Origin: Streptomyces taklimakanensis
Lineage (GTDB): Bacteria > Actinomycetota > Actinomycetes > Streptomycetales > Streptomycetaceae
Reading direction: 5' to 3'
Length of the DNA stretch: 64,000 nt
Assembly (NCBI RefSeq): GCF_009709575.1
Contig: NZ_WIXO01000001.1
Coordinates: 1,736,001-1,800,000 of the forward strand
Under the pieces are notes generated by a model. The model had not been told where the DNA came from and made no database searches. It worked only from the letters and a program-made list of their open reading frames with translations. Positions 26,890 to 35,381 of this stretch are shown one piece after another. A program made the position numbers and the translations under genes. Positions within the stretch are counted from its first letter, which is position 1, and each line of letters starts with the position of its first letter.

Positions 26890-29130
26890 TTGCCGCGCTT
26901 CACGCTCGTGGTGCCCGCCTTCAAGGTGCAGGGTTACCTGCCGGCCTGCATGGACTCGATCCTGGAGCAGGACTTCGGCGACTTCGAGGTCGTGGCGGTC
27001 GACGACTGCTCACCGGACGCATCGGGGGAGATCCTCGACCGGTACGCCGCCCGGGACGACCGGGTCCGCGTCCTGCACCTGCCCCGGAACGTGGGACTCG
27101 GCCGCGCCCGCAACGCCGGTCTGGAGCAGGCGCGCGGCGACTACGTGCTGTTCCTCGACAGCGACGACACCCTCACCCCCGGCTCCCTGGCCGCCGTCGC
27201 CGAGCGGATCGACGCCACGGGCGACCCCGACGTCGTGATCTACGACTACGCCCGCACCTACTGGGACGGTCGGGTGCTGCGCAACCAGCGCGCCGACCTG
27301 CTGAGCGAGAGCGGCCCCGCCGTCTTCTCCCTGGAACAGCGCCCCGAACTGCTCGACCTCCTCCAGATCGTCTGGAACAAGGCCTACCGCCGGGACTTCG
27401 TCGAGGAGCACGGCTTCCGGTTCCCCCCCGGCTACTACGAGGACGCCCCCTGGACGTTCTGCTCGCTGATCACGGCCAAGCGCATCGCCGTGCTGGACCG
27501 AATATGCGTGCACTACCGGCAGCGGCGGCAGGGCGGCAACATCCTGCGCACGGTCAGCCGCAAGCACTTCGACGTCTTCGACCAGTACGAGCGGATCTTC
27601 TCCTACGTCGACGAGCACCCCGAGCTCGACCACTGGCGGCCCCACCTGTTCCGCAAGATGGTCGACCACTACATCACCATCCTCGACCGCCCGGGACGGC
27701 TGCCCCAGTCGGCCCGGTCCGAGTTCTTCCGTCGGGCCACGGCGGACTACCGCCGCCGGAAGCCGGAGGGCTTCGTCCGTCCGGGCGGCAGACGCGGCCA
27801 GAAGTACCGCCTGATCGCGCTCGGCAGCTACCCGGCGCTGGCCGGGTTCAAGGTGGCGGGCCGCACCCGGGCCGCCCTGGGCCGGCGCGGACGCCGGCAC
27901 GTGCAGGGCGCCAAGCGCCAGGTCAAGAACGCGCACTACCGCGCGCAACTGCGGCTGCCCCTGGACGAGAAGCTGGCCGTCTTCTCCGCCTACTGGAGCC
28001 GGTCCCACTCCTGCAACCCCGCCGCGATCGACGCCGAACTGGCCCGCCTGGCGCCCGACGTCCGCAGGCTGTGGGTGATCCGGGCCGGGGACGCCCACAA
28101 GGTTCCCGCGGGCGTGGAGAAGGTCCTGCTGGGCTCACGCGAGTACTGGACGGCCATGGCCCGCGCGAAGTACCTGGTGAACAACGTCAACTTCGGCGAC
28201 TCCGTGGTCAAGCGCGAGGGTCAGGTGCACGTCCAGACCCACCACGGCACCCCGCTGAAGTCGATGGGTCTGGACCAGCGCGACTACCCCGGCTCCGCGC
28301 ACGGCATGGACTTCGAGAAGCTGCTGGCCCGCTGTGACCGCTGGGACTACAGCATCTCCTCCAACCGCCACTCCACCGCCGTCTGGGAGCGGGTCTACCC
28401 CTGCTCCTACACCTCCCTGGAGACCGGCTACCCGCGCAACGACGTTCTGGTCAACGCCACCGCCCGGGAGGTGGCGGCCGCCCGCCGCGAGCTGGGGCTG
28501 GCCGACGGCACCACCGCCGTCCTCTACACCCCCACCCACCGCGAGTACGAGTCGTCCTTCGTGCCGCGCCTGGACCTGGCGCGGTTCGCGGAGCAGTTGG
28601 GGCCCGACACCACCCTGCTGGTGCGCGGCCACTACTTCTACGACCCCTCCTCCCGGACGGCCGCGCTGCGCGAGGACGGCCGGATCGTCGACGTCTCCGC
28701 GCACCCGGTGGTGGAGAAGCTCTACCTCGCCGCGGACGCGCTGGTGACCGACTACTCGTCGGCCATGTTCGACTACGCCAACCTGGACCGCCCGATCGTG
28801 ATCTACGCCCCCGACTGGGAGATCTACAAGGTGGTCCGCGGCACCTACTTCGACCTGCCGGCGGAGCCACCCGGACCGGTGGCCGGCACCCAGGACGAAC
28901 TGGCGGAGATCCTGACCTCGGGGGCCTGGAACGACGGCGAGTCCGCCCGTCTGCGCACCGCCTTCCGGGCGCGTTTCTGCGACTTCGACGACGGCCGCGC
29001 CGCGGAAAGAGTGGTGCGTCACGTCTTCCTGGGCGAGGACCTCGCCGACCTCCCCCCTATCGTTCCCCTGAGCGAGCGTCGCACGGCACCCACTCCCGCC
29101 CAGGCCGTAGCTTCGGTCGAAACGGTCTGA
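26890..29130 (+). CDS. GT2 glycosyltransferase fused to TagF-type glycerophosphotransferase
   Basis: A 746-aa two-domain protein. The N-terminal GT-A domain (about 1-230) shows VVPAFKVQGYLPACMDSIL, VAVDDCSPDASG and LDSDDTLTPGS. The C-terminal TagF-like domain (about 355-720) shows THHGTPLKSMG near 450, TGYPRNDVLV, VLYTPTHREYESS, LLVRGHYFYD and TDYSSAMFDYANLDRP near 620. It would extend or prime a teichoic-acid-like phosphopolyol wall polymer at the inner membrane face. Start is taken as TTG with AAAGGGGAA upstream, which gives PRFTLVVPAF, the same N-terminus as the next gene. Confidence 0.86.
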   Translation: MPRFTLVVPAFKVQGYLPACMDSILEQDFGDFEVVAVDDCSPDASGEILDRYAARDDRVRVLHLPRNVGLGRARNAGLEQARGDYVLFLDSDDTLTPGSLAAVAERIDATGDPDVVIYDYARTYWDGRVLRNQRADLLSESGPAVFSLEQRPELLDLLQIVWNKAYRRDFVEEHGFRFPPGYYEDAPWTFCSLITAKRIAVLDRICVHYRQRRQGGNILRTVSRKHFDVFDQYERIFSYVDEHPELDHWRPHLFRKMVDHYITILDRPGRLPQSARSEFFRRATADYRRRKPEGFVRPGGRRGQKYRLIALGSYPALAGFKVAGRTRAALGRRGRRHVQGAKRQVKNAHYRAQLRLPLDEKLAVFSAYWSRSHSCNPAAIDAELARLAPDVRRLWVIRAGDAHKVPAGVEKVLLGSREYWTAMARAKYLVNNVNFGDSVVKREGQVHVQTHHGTPLKSMGLDQRDYPGSAHGMDFEKLLARCDRWDYSISSNRHSTAVWERVYPCSYTSLETGYPRNDVLVNATAREVAAARRELGLADGTTAVLYTPTHREYESSFVPRLDLARFAEQLGPDTTLLVRGHYFYDPSSRTAALREDGRIVDVSAHPVVEKLYLAADALVTDYSSAMFDYANLDRPIVIYAPDWEIYKVVRGTYFDLPAEPPGPVAGTQDELAEILTSGAWNDGESARLRTAFRARFCDFDDGRAAERVVRHVFLGEDLADLPPIVPLSERRTAPTPAQAVASVETV

Positions 29131-29153
29131 ACCGAAAGGAAACACCGCGCACC

Positions 29154-32100
29154 ATGGCTCCGCGGCTCAGCGTCATCGTCCCCATCTACAACGTGGAGGA
29201 GTATCTTCCGGCCTGTCTCGACTCCCTGGCCGAACAGACCCTGAAGGACATCGAGGTCGTCATGGTGGACGACGGCTCCCCTGACGGCTCGGCCGCCATC
29301 GCGGCGCAGTACGCAGAGCGCGACCCTCGCTTCCGACTCGTCCGCAAGGAGAACGCCGGTCTCGGAGCCGCCCGCAACACGGGCATCGAGAACATATCGC
29401 CCGAATCCGAGTTCCTGACCTTCATCGACAGCGACGACCTGATACCGCCGGACGCCTACCGGCTGATGGTCACCAGCCTCGACGAGACCGGCTCGGACTT
29501 CGCCACCGGCAACGTCCTCCACATCAAGGGCGAGCGCACCTGGCAGGTGCCGCTGCTGAAGATGCTGGCCGGCCAGGCCCGCCGGCGCACCCACATATCG
29601 AAGTACCCCAAGCTGGTCGCCGACCGCATCGCCTGCAACAAGGTCTTCCGCCGCTCCTTCTGGGAGAAGCACGGCTTCTCCTTCCCCGAGGGCGTGCTGT
29701 ACGAGGACAGCCCCGTCGTCCTCCCCGCCCACTACATCGCCGAGGCCGTCGACATCATCGGCGAGCCCGTCTACTACTGGCGGCAGCGCGAGGGGGGCCG
29801 GGGCGCCCCGTCGATCACCCAGCGGCGCACCGAGGTCAAGTCCGTCCGCGACCGCGTCGCCGCGGTCCGGGCCGTCAGCGACTTCCTCGCCAGGCAGGAC
29901 GGTCCCGAGTTCGCCCGCTACAAGCGGGAGTACGACCACCGGGCCCTCACCGACGACCTGCGGCTCTTCCTCAACGTGCTCCCGGACGGCGACGAGGAGT
30001 ACCGCGCCGCCTTCCTCGACGTGACCAACCGCTACCTCGACACCATCGACCCCAAGGTCCTGTCGGCCCTGCCGGTCCAACTGCGGGTGCAGTGGCTGCT
30101 GGTGCGCAAGCGGGCCCTGCCGGAGCTGATCGACCTGCTGGCGGCCCAGCGTCGGCGCGAACCCGTCGAGGTCAGCGGCCTCGTCCGCAAGTACGCCGGC
30201 TTCAAGGCGCTGGAGGACAGCTCCCTGAAGCTGCCGAAGCGGGCGCTGCGCATCGACCCCGACCTCGTCCTCAAGGCTCCGCTGCGGGAGATCTCCTGGC
30301 AGGACGGCAAGCTCGTCCTCCTCGGCGACGCCTACATCGAGAAGATCGACCTGCCCACCCGCCGCAGCTCGGTGAAGTTCATCCAGTTCAAGAAGGACGG
30401 CTCGCGCCGCCGTCTGGTGTTCCCGGCGAAGAACCTCCACCGCCCGGAGTGCACCACCGACTCCGGCCAGAAGCTCCACAACTACGACTGGGCCGGCTGG
30501 ACGTACACGCTCGACCCCGCCAAGTTCCGCAGGGGCGGCGAGTGGGACGAGGGCGTCTGGCACGTCGGCATGCGGGTCATCAGCTCCGGTCTGATGCGCA
30601 AGCGCGGTGTCCAGACCGTGGGCGCCGCGGCGGCCAACTACCCGCCGTACCACTGGCTCGACGACGACCACCGGCTGGTGCCGTTCGTCGAGCGCGCCGC
30701 GTTGAAGCTGCGCCTGGAGAAGGTGCGCGCCCTGGTCACCGAGCGCCGCCTGGTCGGCGAGTCGCTCGAGATCGGCGGCGAGATCCGCGAGGCGCTCGCC
30801 GAGGGCGAGGCGGTCCGGCTGCGGGTGACCAACCGCAGGAGCGGCGAGGTCCTGGAGTACCCCGTCACGTTGGAGGCCGCCACCGGCGGCAGGAGGCCCT
30901 TCACGGTCCGCGTGCCCGTCGGCGACATCGCCCTGATCGCCGGCGAGGGGGTCCAGGACAAGACCCGCTCGGCGAAGCGCGACTGGAGCACCGTCCTCGT
31001 CGCCGAGACCGCGGACGGTCGGGAGCGCCGTTTCAGCACGGTCGTCCGGGAGGGCCTTCCCGACGCCCGTTTCCCGCTGCCCGAGTCGCTGGGCGAGGAG
31101 GCCCGGCACCGGGAGGTCGCCGTCCTGGCCGGACACACCGGTTACCTGAAGTTCTCCGGACGTGCGACGCGCGCGGTGATCACCGACGTGGCGCTGAAGG
31201 ACGGGAAGATCACGGTCGGCGGGTACACCGACCCCCGGCTGACCGGCGCGTCGTTCGTCCTCAGGGCCAACAACCGCTTCGAGGAGCGGACCGTCCCGGT
31301 GGAGTGGCGGGAGGACGGCTCGTTCGAGTTCGGCTTCGACCCCTCCACCATGGGGAACCCCGCCGGCACCGTGCCGCTCAAGGCCGGCCGCTGGAACCTC
31401 TACCTCCGACCGGAGGGCGAGGAGGCCAGGGACGCCTCGTTCGTCATCGACCGTCTCGCCGCCGACCGCTTCCCGCTCAAGGCCCACCTGGGCGGGCGCC
31501 ACTACTGGTTCGAGGCACGCTGGGGCGACTTCCCGCAGCTCAACTGCCGCTCCGGGCTGACCGACATGGAACGCGGCCCGTACCGGCAGGCGCAACTGCG
31601 GCGCGAGGTGTACGAGCCGAGCCGTCACAAGCCGCTGCGCGACGCCGTGTTCTACCTCAGCTACAACGGCAAGCAGTTCTCCGACAGCCCCCGCGCCATG
31701 TACGAGGAACTGGCCGGACGCGACCTGGAGCTGGAACACCTGTGGGCGGTCCGGGACGACCAGGTCGTCCTGCCGCCGGAGCTCAAGCCGGTGCGCATGT
31801 GGGGCACCGAGTGGTTCGAGGCGCTGGCGACCTGCCGCTACATCGTGACCAACGCCCACCTGCCGGAGTGGGTGGAGCGGCGGCCTGGCCAGGTGATCGT
31901 GCAGACGTGGCACGGCACCATGCTGAAGAAGATCGGCCACGACATCGAGACGCTCCACTTCGACCGCGAGTACCAGAACCGGATCGCGATGGAGGCGAAG
32001 AACTGGAGCCTGGTCGTCTCCTCCAACCGCTTCAGCACACCGATCCTGAAGCGGGCGTTCTCCTTCGACGGGGAGATCCTGGAGGCGGGTTACCCCCGCA

Positions 32101-32729
32101 ACGACTACCTCTACTCGCCCGACCGCGACGAGATCGCCCGGCGGACGCGGGAGAAGCTCGGCCTGCCGGAGGGCAAGAAGGTCGTGCTGTACGCCCCGAC
32201 CTGGCGCGACGACCTCTCCCACGGCGCCGGCCAGTACAAGTTCGACCTGCGCGTGGACCTGGAGGACGCCCGGCGCCGCCTGGGCGACGACCACGTCCTG
32301 TTGGTCCGACGCCACTCCAACGTGGTGGACGCCGTCCCGGGCGCGGGGAACGGGTTCGTCTGGGACGTCTCGGAGTACCCGGACATCGCGGACCTGTACC
32401 TGGCGGCCGACATCATGATCACCGACTACTCCTCGGTGATGTTCGACTACGCCCACCTCAAGCGTCCCATGCTCTTCTTCACGTACGACCTGGAGCACTA
32501 CCGGGACACCCTGCGCGGGTTCTACTTCGACTTCGAGAAGGACTCCCCCGGACCGCTGATCCGCACCTCCGAGGAGCTGGTCACCGCCATCCGGAACGTC
32601 GACGAGGTCATGAGGGAGTACAAGGAGCGGTACGACCGCTTCCACCACCTCTTCTGCGACCTGGACGACGGTCACGCCTCGAAGCGCGTGGTGGACCGGA
32701 TGCTGGAGAAGGCCGAGGAGGACCGCTGA
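29154..32729 (+). CDS. large GT2-TagF bifunctional wall glycopolymer synthase
   Basis: A 1191-aa protein. The GT2 domain (about 1-300) has IVPIYNVEEYLPACLDSL, VMVDDGSPDGS and IDSDDLIPPD. A middle beta-rich region of about 400 residues (about 370-790) lacks known motifs. The TagF domain (about 830-1190) shows VQTWHGTMLKKIG near 916, GYPRNDYLYS, VLYAPTWRDD, LLVRRHSNVVD and ITDYSSVMFDYAHLKRP near 1087. The ATG follows AAAGGAAA, 23 bp after the previous stop, so the two are one operon. The two histidine-containing motifs and the SS motif needed by TagF are intact, so polymerase activity is plausible. The sugar and polyol are unknown. Confidence 0.88.
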   Translation: MAPRLSVIVPIYNVEEYLPACLDSLAEQTLKDIEVVMVDDGSPDGSAAIAAQYAERDPRFRLVRKENAGLGAARNTGIENISPESEFLTFIDSDDLIPPDAYRLMVTSLDETGSDFATGNVLHIKGERTWQVPLLKMLAGQARRRTHISKYPKLVADRIACNKVFRRSFWEKHGFSFPEGVLYEDSPVVLPAHYIAEAVDIIGEPVYYWRQREGGRGAPSITQRRTEVKSVRDRVAAVRAVSDFLARQDGPEFARYKREYDHRALTDDLRLFLNVLPDGDEEYRAAFLDVTNRYLDTIDPKVLSALPVQLRVQWLLVRKRALPELIDLLAAQRRREPVEVSGLVRKYAGFKALEDSSLKLPKRALRIDPDLVLKAPLREISWQDGKLVLLGDAYIEKIDLPTRRSSVKFIQFKKDGSRRRLVFPAKNLHRPECTTDSGQKLHNYDWAGWTYTLDPAKFRRGGEWDEGVWHVGMRVISSGLMRKRGVQTVGAAAANYPPYHWLDDDHRLVPFVERAALKLRLEKVRALVTERRLVGESLEIGGEIREALAEGEAVRLRVTNRRSGEVLEYPVTLEAATGGRRPFTVRVPVGDIALIAGEGVQDKTRSAKRDWSTVLVAETADGRERRFSTVVREGLPDARFPLPESLGEEARHREVAVLAGHTGYLKFSGRATRAVITDVALKDGKITVGGYTDPRLTGASFVLRANNRFEERTVPVEWREDGSFEFGFDPSTMGNPAGTVPLKAGRWNLYLRPEGEEARDASFVIDRLAADRFPLKAHLGGRHYWFEARWGDFPQLNCRSGLTDMERGPYRQAQLRREVYEPSRHKPLRDAVFYLSYNGKQFSDSPRAMYEELAGRDLELEHLWAVRDDQVVLPPELKPVRMWGTEWFEALATCRYIVTNAHLPEWVERRPGQVIVQTWHGTMLKKIGHDIETLHFDREYQNRIAMEAKNWSLVVSSNRFSTPILKRAFSFDGEILEAGYPRNDYLYSPDRDEIARRTREKLGLPEGKKVVLYAPTWRDDLSHGAGQYKFDLRVDLEDARRRLGDDHVLLVRRHSNVVDAVPGAGNGFVWDVSEYPDIADLYLAADIMITDYSSVMFDYAHLKRPMLFFTYDLEHYRDTLRGFYFDFEKDSPGPLIRTSEELVTAIRNVDEVMREYKERYDRFHHLFCDLDDGHASKRVVDRMLEKAEEDR

Positions 32730-32776
32730 GTCGGGGAGCGCCAGCCGGATGACACCCCGCGGGGGGTGTGAGACGA

Positions 32777-32816
32777 CGAGGAGGGAGCCGCGCCACCGGG
32801 CGCGGCTCCCTCCTCG
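32777..32816. terminator. bidirectional terminator between the TagF operon and obgE
   Basis: A perfect 16-bp stem (32777-32792 with 32801-32816) with an 8-base loop lies between convergent stops, followed by TTCT. Confidence 0.82.
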
Positions 32817-32858
32817 TTCTCCTCGTTCCCCCGGGCCCTCGGGCCGACGGTCACGCCG

Positions 32859-34298
32859 TCACTCGAACGGGTCGAAGCCCTCGTACGCGCGCAGGGTCTC
32901 GTCGCGCTCGGCCTCGCGGTCGCGACGTCGCTGGGCGGCCGGGCGGGGGGTGTCCAGACGGTGGTCCTCCCCGCGACGACCGAGCATCTCCGCGCCCGCC
33001 GCCATCGACGGCTCCCAGTCGAAGACGACCGCGTTGTCCTCAGGGCCGATGGCGACGCCGTCACCCTCGCGGGCACCGGCCTTCATCAACTCCTCCTCGA
33101 CGCCGAGGCGGTTGAGCCGGTCGGCGAGGTAGCCGACGGCCTCGTCGTTGTTGAAGTCGGTCTGACGCACCCAGCGTTCCGGCTTCTCGCCGCGCACACG
33201 GAAGAAGCCGTCGTCCTCCCTGGTGACCGTGAAGCCCGCGTCGTCCACGGCCTGGGGGCGGATGACGATGCGGGTCGCCTCCTCCTTCGGCTTGGCCGCG
33301 CGCGCCTCGTCCACGATCCGCGCCAGGGCGTAGGAGAGCTCCTTGAGTCCCCTGTGGCTGACGGCCGACACCTCGAAGACCGGATAGCCGCGTGCCTCCA
33401 GCTCGGGGCGGATGATGTCGGCGAGGTCCTGCCCGTCGGGGATGTCCACCTTGTTGAGGACCACGACCCGGGGACGGCCGTCCAGACCGCCGTACTGGGC
33501 CAGTTCGGCCTCGATGACGTCGAGGTCGGTCACGGGGTCACGTTCGGTCTCCAGCGTGGCGCAGTCCAGCACGTGCACCAGGACCTCGCAGCGCTCGACG
33601 TGGCGCAGGAACTCCAGGCCCAGACCCTTGCCCTGGCTGGCGCCGGGGATCAGGCCGGGGACGTCGGCGATGGTGTAGACGGTCGAGCCGGCCGTCACCA
33701 CGCCCAGGTTGGGCACCAGGGTGGTGAAGGGGTAGTCGGCGATCTTCGGCTTGGCGGCGGAGAGGACGGAGATCAGCGACGACTTGCCGGCCGACGGGTA
33801 GCCGACGAGCGCCACGTCCGCCACCGTCTTCAGCTCCAGGACGATGTCGCGGGTCTCCCCCGGCTCGCCCAGCAGCGCGAAGCCCGGTGCCTTGCGGCGG
33901 GCCGAGGCCAGCGCGGCGTTGCCCAGTCCGCCGCGGCCACCGCGGCCGGCGACGAAGGTGGTGCCGTGCCCGACGAGGTCGGCCAGGACGTTGCCCCGCG
34001 TGTCGAGGACGACGGTGCCGTCCGGGACGGGCAGCACCAGATCCCTGCCGTCGGCGCCCGAGCGGTTGCCGCCCTCACCGGGCTTGCCGTTGGTCGCCCG
34101 GCGGTGCGGGGTGTGGTGGTACTCCAGCAGGGTGGTCACGGACTGGTCGACGACGAGGACCACGTCGCCGCCGCGACCGCCGTTGCCGCCGTCCGGGCCG
34201 CCCAGCGGCTTGAACTTCTCCCGGTGCACGGAGGCACAGCCGTGTCCTCCGTTACCCGCGGCGACGTGGAGCTCGACGCGGTCCACGAAGGTGGTCAT
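32859..34298 (-). CDS. obgE: Obg GTPase
   Basis: A 479-aa ribosome-associated GTPase. The glycine-rich Obg fold is at 1-158 ([31 protein letters not shown]). The G domain follows: G1 [10 protein letters not shown]2 [15 protein letters not shown]3 [15 protein letters not shown]4 LNKVDIPD. The C-terminal OCT domain has [20 protein letters not shown] short basic/acidic tail ends EGFDPFE. Obg acts in 50S maturation and, in Streptomyces, in the switch to differentiation. It lies downstream of rplU-rpmA on the same strand, and its ATG has GGAGG upstream. Confidence 0.98.
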   Translation of the reverse strand: MTTFVDRVELHVAAGNGGHGCASVHREKFKPLGGPDGGNGGRGGDVVLVVDQSVTTLLEYHHTPHRRATNGKPGEGGNRSGADGRDLVLPVPDGTVVLDTRGNVLADLVGHGTTFVAGRGGRGGLGNAALASARRKAPGFALLGEPGETRDIVLELKTVADVALVGYPSAGKSSLISVLSAAKPKIADYPFTTLVPNLGVVTAGSTVYTIADVPGLIPGASQGKGLGLEFLRHVERCEVLVHVLDCATLETERDPVTDLDVIEAELAQYGGLDGRPRVVVLNKVDIPDGQDLADIIRPELEARGYPVFEVSAVSHRGLKELSYALARIVDEARAAKPKEEATRIVIRPQAVDDAGFTVTREDDGFFRVRGEKPERWVRQTDFNNDEAVGYLADRLNRLGVEEELMKAGAREGDGVAIGPEDNAVVFDWEPSMAAGAEMLGRRGEDHRLDTPRPAAQRRRDREAERDETLRAYEGFDPFE

Positions 34299-34433
34299 GA
34301 GGGGTGCCTCCAGAGCTGGTGGTCGGGGGTTTCGGGGTGCGGGGCCGACGCGTCAGCGCGGCCCCTGGCTCGCGCGCCCGGGACGCGGGGGCGTCGTTCC
34401 GAGTGCGCTCACCGGTACAACGGGTACAACGCG

Positions 34434-34502
34434 CCGAGGGCGGAACCGCTTCCCCGTCCGTACGCACGTGGCGCGTACGGACGGGAGGCGGTCCGCCCTC
34501 GG
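34434..34502 (-). terminator. nested hairpin after rpmA
   Basis: An inner 13-bp perfect stem (34453-34465 with 34473-34485) sits inside an outer 11-bp perfect stem (34434-34444 with 34492-34502), just downstream of rpmA and before obgE. It is likely a terminator or read-through attenuator that lowers obgE expression relative to the ribosomal proteins. Confidence 0.7.
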
Positions 34503-34535
34503 AAGGTGGTGCTGCGGTCGTGCCGTAGCCGGTGG

Positions 34536-34793
34536 TTACTCGGCGACCGGGACGACGTTCACGACCTTGCGGCCGCGGGAGGTGCCGAACTGCACCGCAC
34601 CGGCGGCCAGCGCGAACAGGGTGTCGTCACCGCCGCGCCCCACACCGGCACCCGGGTGGAAGTGGGTGCCGCGCTGGCGGACCAGGATCTCGCCCGCGTT
34701 CACGACCTGACCGCCGAAGCGCTTCACGCCGAGCCGCTGGGCGTTGGAGTCGCGACCGTTCCGAGTGGACGATGCGCCCTTCTTGTGTGCCAT
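34536..34793 (-). CDS. rpmA: 50S ribosomal protein L27
   Basis: An 85-aa protein of normal length, beginning [16 protein letters not shown] and containing [20 protein letters not shown] and [17 protein letters not shown]. There is no N-terminal extension of the kind cleaved in Firmicutes. It lies 14 bp after rplU on the same strand. Confidence 0.98.
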   Translation of the reverse strand: MAHKKGASSTRNGRDSNAQRLGVKRFGGQVVNAGEILVRQRGTHFHPGAGVGRGGDDTLFALAAGAVQFGTSRGRKVVNVVPVAE

Positions 34794-34807
34794 CTCTCCT
34801 CAGTCCC

Positions 34808-35131
34808 TTACTTCGTCGCCGGGGCGTCGATGCCGGTGATCTTCAGCGCGGTGTGCAGCTGGCGGTGACCGATCCGCTTGCGGTAGCCGGTCTTGTTCTT
34901 GTACTTCATGATGTCGATCTTGGCACCCTTGTGGTGGTCCACGACCTCGGCGTGGACCTTCACACCGGCCAGGACCCACGGGTCGCTGGTGACCGCGTCG
35001 CCATCGACGATGAGCAGGGTCGAGAGCTCGACGCTGTCGCCGACCTTGCTGGTGGAGATGCGGTCAACTTCAATGACGTCTCCGACGGACACCTTCTGCT
35101 GGCGGCCGCCGGTGCGCACGATCGCGTACAC
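34808..35131 (-). CDS. rplU: 50S ribosomal protein L21
   Basis: A 107-aa protein starting at GTG ([19 protein letters not shown]). It has the family core [20 protein letters not shown] and [20 protein letters not shown] longer in-frame extension is rejected because it runs through the promoter region and because L21 is about 105 residues. A 207-bp region without a gene separates it from the terminator of rne. Confidence 0.98.
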   Translation of the reverse strand: MYAIVRTGGRQQKVSVGDVIEVDRISTSKVGDSVELSTLLIVDGDAVTSDPWVLAGVKVHAEVVDHHKGAKIDIMKYKNKTGYRKRIGHRQLHTALKITGIDAPATK

Positions 35132-35338
35132 GCGGAACTCTCTCTCGCTCGTGGGTGGGACACCTGATGCCAGCCGCTCGCCACGGGCCGGGGCCCGTGC
35201 TGATCCGAGTGGATTGAGCGGCCTCTCCTCGCGCTCGCGCGACACCTCGCGGAGTGCGTGGAGGTAGTTGCTCAGGAGCCTGACGTGTCCATCGACACGC
35301 CGACGGTCAAGGTTACGGGGCCCGAAGTCGAGGGTCAA

Positions 35339-35377
35339 ACCGGGTCCCGGGCGCCGGCGAGGCGCCCGGAACCCGGT
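35339..35377 (-). terminator. terminator of rne
   Basis: A hairpin with a 9-bp inner stem (35347-35355 with 35361-35369), a 7-bp outer stem (35339-35345 with 35371-35377) and a 5-base loop lies directly after the rne stop. Confidence 0.78.
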
Positions 35378-35381
35378 CCCG

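Noticed and set aside
29019..32675. 1218-aa open frame opposite the large GT2-TagF gene
   Set aside because: Composition is Val/Leu/Gly/Arg/His noise. The plus-strand gene has full motifs.
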